From Planctomycetota bacterium (GTDB lineage Bacteria; Planctomycetota; B15-G4): a stretch of 64,000 nt of DNA. Location: the NCBI GenBank assembly GCA_029259745.1, contig JAJDEO010000041.1, positions 122,795-186,794 of the forward strand, written 5' to 3'. Within the stretch, counting starts at the first letter, position 1. Each line of letters starts with the position of its first letter. The notes under the pieces were generated by a model that worked only from the letters and a program-made list of their open reading frames with translations, had not been told where the DNA came from and did no database searches. Made by a program: the position numbers and the translations under genes. Positions 25,773 to 34,861 of the stretch are shown here, one piece after another.

Positions 25773-26746
25773 AGAACGTCCTCGGTGTGATCGGTCTGCT
25801 CGTCGTCGTGTGCCTGCTGACGGCTCTCGCGAGCGAGCACTTCATGACGGGTCGCAACATCGAGAACCTCATGCGGCGCACGGCGCTGTTCGGGCTGCTG
25901 GGGCTCGGCGCGGCGTTCGTGATCGTCACCGGTGGCATCGACCTCTCGATCGGCTCGATCGTGTGCCTCGTCGGTTGCCTGACGCCGTACCTCGTCGTCG
26001 AGTGCGGCTGGGCGCCGGGTCTCACGGTTGCGTTCGTGCTCGGCGTCGCGGCTCTGCTCGGCGTCGTCCACGGCTTGCTCATCACGCGTCTGCGCCTCCA
26101 GCCATTCCTCGTGACACTCTGCGGGCTGCTGATCTATCGCGGCATTGCGCGCGGCATCACCGGCGATCAGTCGCAGGGCTTCCGGAGCGGGTTCAGCGAC
26201 CTGCGCTTCTGGGGCAACGGACGTCTCGAGGTCGGCGTGTTCGACTTCGCCGTCCCCGCGCCCGCGGTCGTCCTCGCCGTGGTCGCGATCCTCGCGGCGA
26301 TCGCCCTGTCACACACGGTCTTCGGGCGCTACCTGCGTGCGATCGGGCGCAACGAACAGGCCGCACGCTACGCCGGTATCGCTACCGACCGCTGCGTCGT
26401 CGCGGCCTACACCGTCTGCGCCTTGCTCGCGGGCTTGGGCGGACTGTTGTTCGTGTTCGATGTCGGCTCGGCCCAGCCCGCCGACTTCGGCAACGTCTAC
26501 GAACTCTACGCCATCGCCGCGGCCGTGCTCGGCGGCTGCAGTCTGCGCGGCGGCGAGGTCTCCGTGCTCGGCGTCGTCGTCGGTGCCGCGGTGATGCAGG
26601 TACTGCGCAACGCGATCACGCTCGTGCCGTGGATCCCGGACGCGATCGAGTACGCCGTGATCGGTGGCGTCATCCTCGCCGGCGTGGCCATCGACGAAGT
26701 CGTGAAACGGGCCGTCGCTCAGCGGCGACTGCGCAACTCAGTGTGA
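25769..26746 (+). CDS. Sugar ABC transporter permease, RbsC type
   Basis: A 325-residue inner-membrane permease with about nine hydrophobic segments, family BPD_transp_2. Conserved pieces are FVIVTGGIDLSIGSIVCLVG, the cytoplasmic coupling region GRYLRAIGRNEQAARYAGIA, and AVLGGCSLRGGEVSVLG. It pairs with the double ATPase just upstream. The GTG start overlaps the ATPase stop. Its last 9 bp overlap, tail to tail, the stop region of the beta-propeller gene on the minus strand, leaving no room for a terminator outside coding sequence. The transported solute is unknown. Confidence 0.93.
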   Translation: MKNVLGVIGLLVVVCLLTALASEHFMTGRNIENLMRRTALFGLLGLGAAFVIVTGGIDLSIGSIVCLVGCLTPYLVVECGWAPGLTVAFVLGVAALLGVVHGLLITRLRLQPFLVTLCGLLIYRGIARGITGDQSQGFRSGFSDLRFWGNGRLEVGVFDFAVPAPAVVLAVVAILAAIALSHTVFGRYLRAIGRNEQAARYAGIATDRCVVAAYTVCALLAGLGGLLFVFDVGSAQPADFGNVYELYAIAAAVLGGCSLRGGEVSVLGVVVGAAVMQVLRNAITLVPWIPDAIEYAVIGGVILAGVAIDEVVKRAVAQRRLRNSV

Positions 26747-28042
26747 GCCCGTCGGCCCCGCGTCGAGGTCCATGACGAACGTCGCGGCCCAGAGCTGGCT
26801 CGAGTTGTGCTCGCCGCGCTTGCTCGTCCACATCATCGTGCCGCCATCGGCGCTGAAGACGGGCAGCACGTCGGCGCCCGCGGCCTCCGAGATGCGGCGC
26901 TTGCGCGTGCCGTAGCGAGTCGTGCCCGCGGATGACGAACCGGGCAGGTGCCCCGAGTCGGCGTCGATCGCGAAGATCTCGTAGTTGTGGTGACCGACCT
27001 CGCTCGTCGCATAGACGAGGAAGCGTCCGCTGGGGTGCCAGAACGGAGCCCAGTTCACGTGCGCGTTGTCGGTGAGCTGGTACTCGCGCTCGACGCCGAT
27101 GATCTTGCCGCGCGCGTCGAAGGCGAGCTCGGCGACGAAGAGCTGCAGGAGGTTGTCACCGCGGCGATCCGAGCGGTAGCAGATGCGCTTGCCGTCGGGC
27201 GAGAAGAACGGTCCGCCGTCGTAGCCCGGCATCTGCACGAGCGGCACGGTGCGACCCGTTTCGAGGTCGAGCGACCAGAGGTCACCGCCGCCCGTCGCGA
27301 GGCTGCCGAAGACCATGTTCTTGCCGCTCGGATCGAGCGCGCCCTCAGCCTGGTAGGCCGCGCGGTCACCCACGACGAGTTCGAGATCCTCGGCCGTGCC
27401 GACCGAGCCGCGCAGGTCGACCTTGACCACGCGCATCTGCGGCGGGAACTGCCACTTGTAGCGGCCCGATCCGCGCTGGTAGCCGGGCGCCTCTTCCTGC
27501 GTCGGCGGCTCGACGGTGCACGCGAAGAAGACGATCGAGCTGTCATGCGGGTGGAACCAGCCGCAGGTGTTCGCGGAGCCGAGCGGGCTGATGCGACGCG
27601 GGTTCGCCAGACCGCTGACGCGCCCGTCGGTGCGCACGACGTCGGCGACGTACATCGCGTAGAACTCATCGGCGACCTCGCCCTCGGCCGGGGCCGGCAC
27701 CGCCTGGTAGACGACGCGCGTGCCGTCGGCGGAGAAGTAGCCTTCGCCCGCGCGGAAGTAGTCGTCGCGGAACGTGAGCTGCACGTGGTCGACGAGGCGA
27801 CTGGCCTCGGACTCGCTCCAGTGCTTCGGCGGGCCGCCGGCGTCGTGCGCCTGGCCATGCTTCGACGGGTCGTAACCGGCGTGCTTCGAGGGATCGTAGT
27901 CGGAGTGGTCACCGTCACCGTGCTTTGACGGATCGTAATCACCGTGCTCCTGGCCGTGGTCACCGTCGTGGGGCTTGGAGTCCTGGGCGGCAGGTGCGCC
28001 GACCAGTGTCAGAGCCAGAAGGAACGTCAATGCGGACTTCAT
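26738..28042 (-). CDS. Exported TolB-like (PD40/WD40) beta-propeller protein with His/Asp-rich N-terminal repeats
   Basis: A 434-residue protein with a signal peptide (residues 1-19, ending GAPAAQ). Next is a low-complexity stretch (about 21-70) in which YDPSKH occurs three times among His, Asp and Gly residues, a possible metal-binding linker. The rest is a TolB-like six-bladed propeller with PD40 repeats: YFSADGTRVVYQAVP, GALDPSGKNMVFGSL, GGPFFSPDGKRICYRSDRRG, APFWHPSGRFLVYATSE and PVFSADGGTMMWTSKR. Such propellers bind proteins or peptidoglycan-associated partners in the periplasm. The start at 28042 has GAGGT about 5 nt upstream. A CGAAAC-TAGC-GTTTCG palindrome lies 40 nt upstream (28082-28097). 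Confidence 0.8.
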   Translation of the reverse strand: MKSALTFLLALTLVGAPAAQDSKPHDGDHGQEHGDYDPSKHGDGDHSDYDPSKHAGYDPSKHGQAHDAGGPPKHWSESEASRLVDHVQLTFRDDYFRAGEGYFSADGTRVVYQAVPAPAEGEVADEFYAMYVADVVRTDGRVSGLANPRRISPLGSANTCGWFHPHDSSIVFFACTVEPPTQEEAPGYQRGSGRYKWQFPPQMRVVKVDLRGSVGTAEDLELVVGDRAAYQAEGALDPSGKNMVFGSLATGGGDLWSLDLETGRTVPLVQMPGYDGGPFFSPDGKRICYRSDRRGDNLLQLFVAELAFDARGKIIGVEREYQLTDNAHVNWAPFWHPSGRFLVYATSEVGHHNYEIFAIDADSGHLPGSSSAGTTRYGTRKRRISEAAGADVLPVFSADGGTMMWTSKRGEHNSSQLWAATFVMDLDAGPTGSH

Positions 28043-28386
28043 CGGGACCTCGATCTCGTGTCGAAAACGTCGGGAGGCCCCCGAAACTAGCGTTTCGCCA
28101 CGCCACCGCAACCGAGCGCGTCCGGCCGAGCCGGTCGCCCGAAAAGTCGCCGCGCTCGATGGGCAGGTTCGAGCGCCAAGATCGAGGCGTCAGAACGCAG
28201 ATGAATCGGTGATTTCAGCTCCCCTCCGCCTCTGCGACGGCCGGTTCTCACGGGCCGACCGCGAGGTGTTCCTCGCCCCCGACCTGCCGGCGACGCGCCG
28301 AAGAACGGCCGGGCGCTCAATGCACCCCTCCCGCCAACCCGATAAGGGCGACAGATCCGGTCCCTCAACCCAGAACCCCACCACCC
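28043..28386. other. Divergent intergenic region with palindrome
   Basis: These 344 nt lie between the propeller gene (minus) and the beta-helix gene (plus). The only structure that stands out is the 6-bp-arm palindrome CGAAAC-TAGC-GTTTCG at 28082-28097, possibly an operator. I see no gene or RNA. Confidence 0.35.
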
Positions 28387-29628
28387 ATGTCAGCCACGCG
28401 TCTGCCCCGCAACTCGCGCCTCGTCCCGATCCTGGCCATGCTCGCCGCCCTCGCGCTCCCGCGTGCCGCTGCAGCCCAGCTGACCTACGTCGTCCCAGGG
28501 ACGCACGACACGATCCAGGACGCCGTGGACGCCACAGCCGAGTCGCCCGTCATCATCATGGTCGTCGGCGGTGTCCACGACGCCGTCGCACTCAGCGACG
28601 TGACGGACGTCAGCATCATCGGTCAGGGCTCGCCGATCATCCTCGGCGCGGTCGGTGACGCGATCTCGCTGACGAACTGCACCGACGTCTCCGTGAGCGG
28701 CATGCTCGTGACCCAGCCGACGGGCGACGGGATCTCCGTGACGGACAGCGTCGGCACGGTGATCGAGAAGTGCGCCACGACCCTCACCGGCGGCGCCGGG
28801 CTGCGCGTGCACGACTCACCGGATCTGATCGTCCAGCGCTGCGAGTTCATCGCCTCGGGCACCGACGGCATGGCGATCGACGGCAGCGAGACGTACGGAC
28901 TCATCGCGCGCAACGACGTCCTCGGCACCGGCGGGATCACCGACGGCATCGTCGTCGACGACGCACGCGGCATCACCTTCGACCGCAACACGGTGCGCGC
29001 CGCGACGCGCCATGGCATCAACCTCCGCACGGCATCTCATTGTCGGCTCGTCGGCAACCGCGTCGACATCGCTCTCGTGAGCGGCATCCGCGTCGACGGG
29101 AACAACAACCTCGTCGAGAAGTCGCGCATCACCGATGCGGGCAACCGCGGCATCGACGTGCGCGGAACGGGCAACGTGGTCACGCGCAACCGCATCGACA
29201 ACGCGACGTCGTTCGGGATCTACGTCGACGCACTCGCGCTCGGCAACGCGTTCACCTTCAACGCCGTGATCGGCGGGTTGCTCGACGGGATCCGCGTCGA
29301 CGCGTCCGGCACGACACTCACGGGCAACAACGTCGTCGGAGTGGCGCGCAACGGGATCGTTCTCGCAGGCGTCGGACTCCACATCGTCGAACGCAATGCC
29401 GTCTCGAAGGCACTCGGTGATGCGATGGTCATCACCGACGGGACCTCGAACTCGATGCTCATCGCGAACAAGGTGTCGAAGTGCGACCGCGGCCTCGTCG
29501 TCAGCGGCGACGACACCTTCATCTCGCGCATGAAGGGGAGCGGCAACCTGAAGCAGGACTTCGTCGACGCGGCGGACGGCACGACGGTGATGGCCAGCAA
29601 GTTCGGCGTGGCTCTCATCTTCGAGTAG
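28387..29628 (+). CDS. Exported right-handed parallel beta-helix protein
   Basis: A 413-residue protein with a signal peptide (about 1-31, ending PRAAAAQ). The body is made of 20-25-residue coils of the NosD/pectate-lyase-like parallel beta-helix. The recurring Asn/Ile/Val ladder shows as GISVTDSVGTVIEKC, GLRVHDSPDLIVQRC, GIVVDDARGITFDRN, GIRVDGNNNLVEKS, GIDVRGTGNVVTRN and GIYVDALALGNAFTFN. The first coil TYVVPGTHDTIQDAVDAT is the common start of such domains. This fold often binds or cleaves polysaccharides, but no catalytic triad is obvious, so the role is open. It ends 27 nt from the convergent prolyl-aminopeptidase gene. Confidence 0.82.
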   Translation: MSATRLPRNSRLVPILAMLAALALPRAAAAQLTYVVPGTHDTIQDAVDATAESPVIIMVVGGVHDAVALSDVTDVSIIGQGSPIILGAVGDAISLTNCTDVSVSGMLVTQPTGDGISVTDSVGTVIEKCATTLTGGAGLRVHDSPDLIVQRCEFIASGTDGMAIDGSETYGLIARNDVLGTGGITDGIVVDDARGITFDRNTVRAATRHGINLRTASHCRLVGNRVDIALVSGIRVDGNNNLVEKSRITDAGNRGIDVRGTGNVVTRNRIDNATSFGIYVDALALGNAFTFNAVIGGLLDGIRVDASGTTLTGNNVVGVARNGIVLAGVGLHIVERNAVSKALGDAMVITDGTSNSMLIANKVSKCDRGLVVSGDDTFISRMKGSGNLKQDFVDAADGTTVMASKFGVALIFE

Positions 29629-29655
29629 CAGCGTCTCGAACCCGAGGCGCGCAGC

Positions 29656-30945
29656 TCAGGCGATCATGTCGAGCAGTCGACCGAGGACACGCGCCCCGTC
29701 GGCGCGCAGACCGTTGTGCTCGTATTCGTTCGTCATCCACATCTCGAGCCCGGCGATCGCACCGGCCGTCTGCTCCGAGAAGGCCCGTTCGACGTACATG
29801 TCGTGCGTGTAGACAGCTGCTGCCGCCGGGACCTCGTTGCGCGCGAGCACGTCGGTGTCGTAGAGCTTCGGCCAGTCGGCGCGCATGGCGAGCAGCTCGG
29901 CGGCGGCCGAGAAGGGCCGCAGCCCCGCGTACTCCTCGAACATCCACGGGTAGATCATCTCGCCCGTGAAGACGACGGGATCGTCGGGTCCGATGTCGAA
30001 CTCGGGGAACTCGGCGCGGACACGTTCGGCCGACCAGCGCGTGGCCTCGCCCTGGGCGTAGATGGCCTCGTGGAGGAACGCGAAGATCGGGTTCTGCTCG
30101 AAGGTCTGCGCCGACTGGACGCCGTGCAGGAACGCGGCGCTGAGCGTGTCCTCGCCGTCGACGTGCGCGAGTTCGAGGAGGTAGTGCAGCTCTTCGAAGC
30201 CGTCGCTGGCTCCGAGCGCGAGGCCGAGCTGCTGGAAACGTCGCACGGTGAGGCGATCGCCGTTCGGAAGACGCACGTCACCGTCGGCGAGCATCGTGGC
30301 AACGCGGCGCGCGCTGTCGACGTCGTCGGGGTAGCGCGCGAAGTAGGCGGCGTTCTTGTCGAGCACGCGGCGATACGTCGCGCGGTAGACCTCGTCGGCC
30401 GACGCCGTGAGCGGCGGGAGTCCGCCCGTGAAGATGACCTTGTCGAGCTGCTCGGGCATGACGCTGAGCGCGTGCACGCCGCAGAACCCGCCGAAGCTCT
30501 GACCGAGCAGACCGAAGCGCCCATCACCGACGAGGTGCTCACGGATCGCCGCGACGTCGCGCATGATCGAGTCGGCGCGGAAGCAGCCGATGGCGCGCGC
30601 CTGGTCGGCAGGTGTCGCAAAGCGCTCGAGCCAGCGTGGCGTGATCGGCGTGCTGAGGCCCGTGCCACGTTGGTCGAGAAGGAGCACGCGGTGATCGGCA
30701 AGCGCGCGCTCGATCCAACCACTCGCGCCCGTCGGACGCGGCGCACCAAAGCCGGGCCCGCCCTGCAGGAAGACGAGCCAGGGCAAGTCGTCGTGTCGAC
30801 GGCGCGGGGCGACAGCTTCACGCGCGAACACCGAAAGGGTGGCGCCATCGGGTGCGTCGTGATCGACGGGCAGCGTGAAGCGGTGGTCCGTGAGCACGAC
30901 ACCAGGAAGGCGGACGGGACGTCCGGATGTTGTCTTGAGCGTCAT
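29656..30945 (-). CDS. Alpha/beta hydrolase, prolyl aminopeptidase-like (S33)
   Basis: A 429-residue alpha/beta-hydrolase of peptidase family S33, which removes N-terminal proline or small residues from peptides. The oxyanion-hole segment is FLQGGPGFGAPR (59-70), the signature LLLDQRGTGLSTP (88-100), and the nucleophile elbow GQSFGG gives Ser150. A cap domain follows, with a C-terminal region rich in aromatic residues (MYVERAFSEQTAGAI) near the expected catalytic His. There is no signal peptide, so it is cytoplasmic. The ATG at 30945 is preferred over an upstream TTG at 30996; there is no Shine-Dalgarno, and a TACGAT hexamer near 30975 may be the -10. Confidence 0.85.
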   Translation of the reverse strand: MTLKTTSGRPVRLPGVVLTDHRFTLPVDHDAPDGATLSVFAREAVAPRRRHDDLPWLVFLQGGPGFGAPRPTGASGWIERALADHRVLLLDQRGTGLSTPITPRWLERFATPADQARAIGCFRADSIMRDVAAIREHLVGDGRFGLLGQSFGGFCGVHALSVMPEQLDKVIFTGGLPPLTASADEVYRATYRRVLDKNAAYFARYPDDVDSARRVATMLADGDVRLPNGDRLTVRRFQQLGLALGASDGFEELHYLLELAHVDGEDTLSAAFLHGVQSAQTFEQNPIFAFLHEAIYAQGEATRWSAERVRAEFPEFDIGPDDPVVFTGEMIYPWMFEEYAGLRPFSAAAELLAMRADWPKLYDTDVLARNEVPAAAAVYTHDMYVERAFSEQTAGAIAGLEMWMTNEYEHNGLRADGARVLGRLLDMIA

Positions 30946-31011
30946 CGTGCGCGGGTCCACGGGAAGGGCCCACGATCGTAACCGCGCGACGCCCAAGTCA
31001 GGCGCCTCAGG

Positions 31012-31677
31012 TCAGGCGGCCGTCTCGTCGAGATCGAAGAGTCGAGCCCAGTGCTGCTTGTTCACGAAGCGGCGCCAGACATCGCGCAGGCGTTGCGGCG
31101 GTGCGTCGAGGGCCGGGGCCCAGTCGGGCTCACCCGGTGAGCTGCGCAGCGACAGCCCGACGTCCTCGGGCGCACGATTGCCCTTGCGCCGGTTGCACGT
31201 CACGCACGCGATCACGCAGTTCTGCCACGACGTGTCCCCACCGCGCGACCGGGGCACGATGTGGTCGATCGTGAGCTCGCGGACATCCGGTCGCTTGCCG
31301 CAGTACTGGCACATCCCCTCGTCTCGCCGCAGGAGATTGCGGCGCGAGAAGGCGACCGAACGCACCGGAAGCCCGCCATACTGCGAGAGGAGCACGACCT
31401 GGGGCGCGCGGATCCGCATCGACACCGTGTGGATGACGGCTTCGTCGTCCGAGTGCGGCTGAGCCGCCCATTCGTCGAAGGCGTGCACCGTGTAGGACTC
31501 GGGCTCGATGATGCGCGCCGCGCCTGTGCATGCGAGGCTGATGGCATGTCGCACGGTCGTGGTGGTGATGGCCGTCCACGACGCGTTCAACACCAGCACC
31601 CGACAGCTCAGGACGCAGACATCCACGCTCGACTCCCGTCGCGCGTGCGAATCGACATTGGTCTTACTGAAACCCAT
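31012..31677 (-). CDS. HNH endonuclease domain protein
   Basis: A 221-residue protein of the common stand-alone bacterial HNH family. The conserved opening VLVLNASWTAITTTTVRHAI is followed by a beta-rich region and the HNH module: CQYCGKRP zinc knuckle, LTIDHIVPRSRGGDTSW with the catalytic His, and CVTCNRRKGNRAP with the second knuckle. A C-terminal helix follows (LRDVWRRFVNKQHW). The role is unknown; the family is usually chromosomal and not linked to restriction or phage genes. The ATG at 31677 was chosen as the nearest start before the conserved region; longer starts to 31734 exist. Confidence 0.85.
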   Translation of the reverse strand: MGFSKTNVDSHARRESSVDVCVLSCRVLVLNASWTAITTTTVRHAISLACTGAARIIEPESYTVHAFDEWAAQPHSDDEAVIHTVSMRIRAPQVVLLSQYGGLPVRSVAFSRRNLLRRDEGMCQYCGKRPDVRELTIDHIVPRSRGGDTSWQNCVIACVTCNRRKGNRAPEDVGLSLRSSPGEPDWAPALDAPPQRLRDVWRRFVNKQHWARLFDLDETAA

Positions 31678-31833
31678 CGAGCACCATTCATGGCACGAGC
31701 GGGCCGACTTGTCGAGTCTTCGCATCGAGATCACGCGACTCCATTCGAGTCATCGACACCTCCACACCGCCATCTTGACCTACCCTTCGGCTCGCAACGA
31801 GACGGCGCCACGCCCCACCCCGGTGACCCCCGC

Positions 31834-32901
31834 ATGAAATCGAAGCCCCTCGCCCTCACCATCGCCACGGCTCTCCTGTTCGCCGCAGCGAACGCATGGG
31901 CCGCCGACGGGTCGCTCGTCGTGTTGAACAAGTCCGAAGCAACGGCGTCGATCGTCGACCTCGGCGACGGCACGCTGCGGGCCACGATCGCGACGGGCAT
32001 CGGCCCGCACGAGATCGCCATCTCGGGCGACGGCAAGCGCGCCGTCGTGTCGAACTACGGAGGCAACAAGCCCGGCAACTCGCTGACGGTGATCGACCTC
32101 GTCGCGCTCGAAGTCGAGCGGACGATCGACCTCGACGAGCACCGGCGCCCGCACGGCATCGTCTTCCTCGACGCACGGACGCGCGTGCTCGTCACCGTCG
32201 AGGACAGCCAGGCCTGTCTTGTCGTCGATGTTGATGAGGGCGACGTGCTCTCCACGATCGACACCGACCAGGCGACGTCGCACATGGTCGCCGTCACGCC
32301 CGATGGCAAACGCGCCTTCGTCGCGAACATCGTCTCCGGCTCCGTGAGCGTGCTCGACCTCACTGCCGGCAAGCGCATGGCGACGATCGTGACGGCGGCG
32401 GGCTGCGAAGGCATGGCGATCACGCCCGACGGGCGCTTCGTCTGGACGACGAACCGCGCGGCGAACTCGCTGTCGGTCATCGACACGAAGTCGCTCGAGG
32501 TCGTCGACACGCTGGCCTGCGGCGGGCGGTTCCCGATCCGCGTCGCCTTCACGCCCGACGGCACAAGGGCGCTCGTCAGCAATGCGGCGTCCGGCGACGT
32601 CGCGATCTTCGACGTCGCAGCGCGCAAGCACCTCGGCAAGGTCGCGATGAAAGTCGACAAGGCCGAGAACCTCGACGGTCGCCTCTTTGCGAAGGCCTTC
32701 GAAGACACGCCGGTGCCGATCGGCCTGCTCGTGCACCCCGACGGCACGCGCGCCTACGTCGCCAACACACTGGCCGACATGGTCACGGTCATCGACCTCG
32801 CCACGCTGAAGATCACGGCGCGCCTTCCCACGGGCCGCGAACCAGATGGCCTCGGCTGGACGGCGCTGACGGTTGCAGCGAAGAGCGCCGCGGGCAAGTG
32901 A
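31834..32901 (+). CDS. Exported YVTN-type beta-propeller protein
   Basis: A 355-residue protein with a signal peptide (1-24, ANAWAADG). It folds as a seven-bladed propeller built of YVTN/NHL-like repeats: GPHEIAISGDGKRAVVSNYG, MVAVTPDGKRAFVANIVSGS, GMAITPDGRFVWTTNRAANS, RVAFTPDGTRALVSNAASGD and LLVHPDGTRAYVANTLADM. Each blade ends in VIDL- or VLDL-type strands. These proteins act as binding scaffolds at the cell surface or in the periplasm. No enzymatic residues are visible. The start at 31834 begins the signal peptide. It lies divergent from the HNH gene, with 156 nt between. Confidence 0.85.
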   Translation: MKSKPLALTIATALLFAAANAWAADGSLVVLNKSEATASIVDLGDGTLRATIATGIGPHEIAISGDGKRAVVSNYGGNKPGNSLTVIDLVALEVERTIDLDEHRRPHGIVFLDARTRVLVTVEDSQACLVVDVDEGDVLSTIDTDQATSHMVAVTPDGKRAFVANIVSGSVSVLDLTAGKRMATIVTAAGCEGMAITPDGRFVWTTNRAANSLSVIDTKSLEVVDTLACGGRFPIRVAFTPDGTRALVSNAASGDVAIFDVAARKHLGKVAMKVDKAENLDGRLFAKAFEDTPVPIGLLVHPDGTRAYVANTLADMVTVIDLATLKITARLPTGREPDGLGWTALTVAAKSAAGK

Positions 32902-32956
32902 CGCGCTGCTCCGGGGCGAGCCAGCAGATCGTCCGTGAATCAAGGTGCGGAAACGC

Positions 32957-33514
32957 TCAGCTCGCCCAGCCCTCGCGCGCACAGAGCAGCAGCAGCGGCG
33001 TCAGCGACAGACCGTCGATCATCTCGCCGCCGAGGATCATCGCCGCGACCTGCTGTTCGCTGAACCAGCGCACCTCGATCACTTCGTCGGCGTCGAAGGC
33101 GACGGGTGCATCATTCGTCACGTCGGCCTCGTAGATGTCGAAGATCTCGTCGCCGACGCCGTACGACGGGTGATAGCGAACGAGGCGTCGCACGGCGCCC
33201 GCGCGGTAGCCCGTTTCCTCGAGCATTTCGCGCGCGGCGGCCGCTCCAGGATCTTCGTCCGGCTCGGCGCTGCCCGACGGAATCCCCCACACTTCGCTCT
33301 GAACGGTGTTGCGGTACTGGCGGATCAACGCGATTTCACCGCGGCGTCGCGGTACGGCACCGACGCCGATCTTGCGGTAGTGGATCGTGTTGTAGACGAG
33401 GCGCTTGCCGCTCGGCAGCTCGACGTCGCTGCGGTGCACACCGAACCACGGGTTCTCGGCGACGGTCTCGCGGGCCAGCTCGCGCCACGCGTGGGGTGAC
33501 GGTTCGGACGTCAC
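32957..33514 (-). CDS. Nudix hydrolase, ADP-ribose pyrophosphatase-like
   Basis: A 185-residue Nudix hydrolase. The Nudix box is canonical: Gly81, Glu87 and REMLEETGY from Arg95. The surrounding pattern (ALIRQYRNTVQSEVWGIPSG upstream, then a YHPSYGVGDEIFDIYEA strand and DADEVIEVRWFS) is that of ADP-ribose/GDP-mannose pyrophosphatases. It probably hydrolyses ADP-ribose or a similar nucleoside diphosphate sugar. The GTG start directly follows the TGA of chorismate synthase, so the two are translated from one mRNA. Confidence 0.88.
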   Translation of the reverse strand: MTSEPSPHAWRELARETVAENPWFGVHRSDVELPSGKRLVYNTIHYRKIGVGAVPRRRGEIALIRQYRNTVQSEVWGIPSGSAEPDEDPGAAAAREMLEETGYRAGAVRRLVRYHPSYGVGDEIFDIYEADVTNDAPVAFDADEVIEVRWFSEQQVAAMILGGEMIDGLSLTPLLLLCAREGWAS

Positions 33515-34714
33515 TCAGGTCACCTCGCCGCCGTCGAAGCGCCAACGCTTGCCGTGCATCTCGAGGTCGTCGAGGTGACTGCGGCGGAGCGTGTCGAAAC
33601 GCGAACGCAACTCGTCGATGGAATCACCACCGAGCTTCTCGAGCAGCGCGTCGGCGAGCACGAACGCCATCATCGCCTCGCCGATCGGCACGGCGCGCGG
33701 GACGGCCGAGATGTCGCTGCGCTCGTACGTCGTCGGACGCGCTTCACCCGTCACGAGGTCGACGCTCATGAGCGGGTTGAGCGTCGTTGCGATCGGCTTC
33801 ATCGCAACGCGCGCGACGAGCGGTTCGCCCGTCGTCATACCGCCCTCGAGCCCGCCGGCGCGATTGCTCGTGCGACGGATCGCGCCGTCGTCAGCGCGGA
33901 CGAACTCGTCGTGCACCTGCGTGCCGCGCAGCGCAGCGTTCTCGAAGGCCGGGCCGAACGTCACGCCCTTCATCGCCTGGATCGAGACGAGCGCTTGGGC
34001 GAGGCGACCGTCGAGTTTGCGATCCCAGTGCACGTGGCTGCCGAGTCCGACGGGCAGGCCGACGGCGAACACGTCATACGTGCCGCCGAGCGTGTCCTTG
34101 GCGTCGATGGCCGCTTCGACTTCGGCGCGGGCACGGGCGTAGGCCTGCGTGTCGGGGACACAGAGATCGTTGCTGCGCGCCACACGCGCACGCTCGGAAT
34201 AGACCGCACGTTCCGTCGACATCGGCGACTCGAACGTCTGCTGACCGAGAGCGACGACGTACCCGCCGACCTCGATGTCGAAGATCCCGAGCAGCTGCTT
34301 GCACAGCGCACCGACGGCAACGCGCGTGGCCGTCTCGCGCGCACTCGCACGCTCGAGGCTCAAGCGCAGGTCGTCATAGCCGTACTTCACGGCCCCCGTG
34401 AGATCTGCGTGCCCCGGGCGCGGCGTCGTCATCGGTTCGATCGTCTTGTCGCGCCAGTTCTCCCAGTCGCGATTCACGATGCGCATCGCGATGGGCGCGC
34501 CCGTCGTCCGACCCGCAATCACACCGCTGCTGATCTCGGCCCGGTCGCGTTCGATCTTCATGCGCCCTCCGGCACCGAAGGCCCGCTGACGTCGCTCGAG
34601 GTCCGCGACAAGTGCCTCGTGGTCGATCACGAGCCCCGCAGGGAGTCCCTCGACGATCACATCGAGAGCCGGTCCGTGGCTCTCGCCGGCGTTCAGGAAT
34701 CGAAGTCGTGCCAT
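33515..34714 (-). CDS. aroC: Chorismate synthase
   Basis: A 399-residue enzyme for the last step of the shikimate pathway, converting EPSP to chorismate with reduced FMN. The signatures are RFLNAGESHGPALDVIVEG at the N-terminus, RMKIERDRAEISSGV, NRDWENW, RPGHADLTGAVKYG, and LERASARETATRVAVGALCK. RTSNRAGGLEGGMTTGEPL occurs in the C-terminal half. Length and order match the long (about 390-residue) family type. It begins 20 nt after a GAGGTGTCC stretch on the opposite strand; a TACACT hexamer about 30 nt upstream on the coding strand is a candidate -10. The Nudix gene follows without a gap. Confidence 0.97.
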   Translation of the reverse strand: MARLRFLNAGESHGPALDVIVEGLPAGLVIDHEALVADLERRQRAFGAGGRMKIERDRAEISSGVIAGRTTGAPIAMRIVNRDWENWRDKTIEPMTTPRPGHADLTGAVKYGYDDLRLSLERASARETATRVAVGALCKQLLGIFDIEVGGYVVALGQQTFESPMSTERAVYSERARVARSNDLCVPDTQAYARARAEVEAAIDAKDTLGGTYDVFAVGLPVGLGSHVHWDRKLDGRLAQALVSIQAMKGVTFGPAFENAALRGTQVHDEFVRADDGAIRRTSNRAGGLEGGMTTGEPLVARVAMKPIATTLNPLMSVDLVTGEARPTTYERSDISAVPRAVPIGEAMMAFVLADALLEKLGGDSIDELRSRFDTLRRSHLDDLEMHGKRWRFDGGEVT

Positions 34715-34861
34715 GAAAGGTCAAACACAGAGGAGGTGTCCATCGGAGTGTAGCGATCAGCGCGTATGCGTTCGCTCGCGGCGCCCTCCGCCGCTTGCTG
34801 CTTGGCGAAGCACCCCTCGATACCGACAATCGCCACTCCCCTCCGATCTCGGACCCCATCC

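Noticed and set aside
27835..27960. Repeated CGTAGTCGGAGTGGTCACC-like units as a CRISPR or noncoding repeat
   Set aside because: The repeats are in frame and encode the YDPSKH units of the exported propeller protein.
32920..32945. Short match to the dispersed repeat (AGCAGATCGTCCGTGAA)
   Set aside because: It is too short and lacks the core and the arms; it may be a relic but cannot be supported alone.
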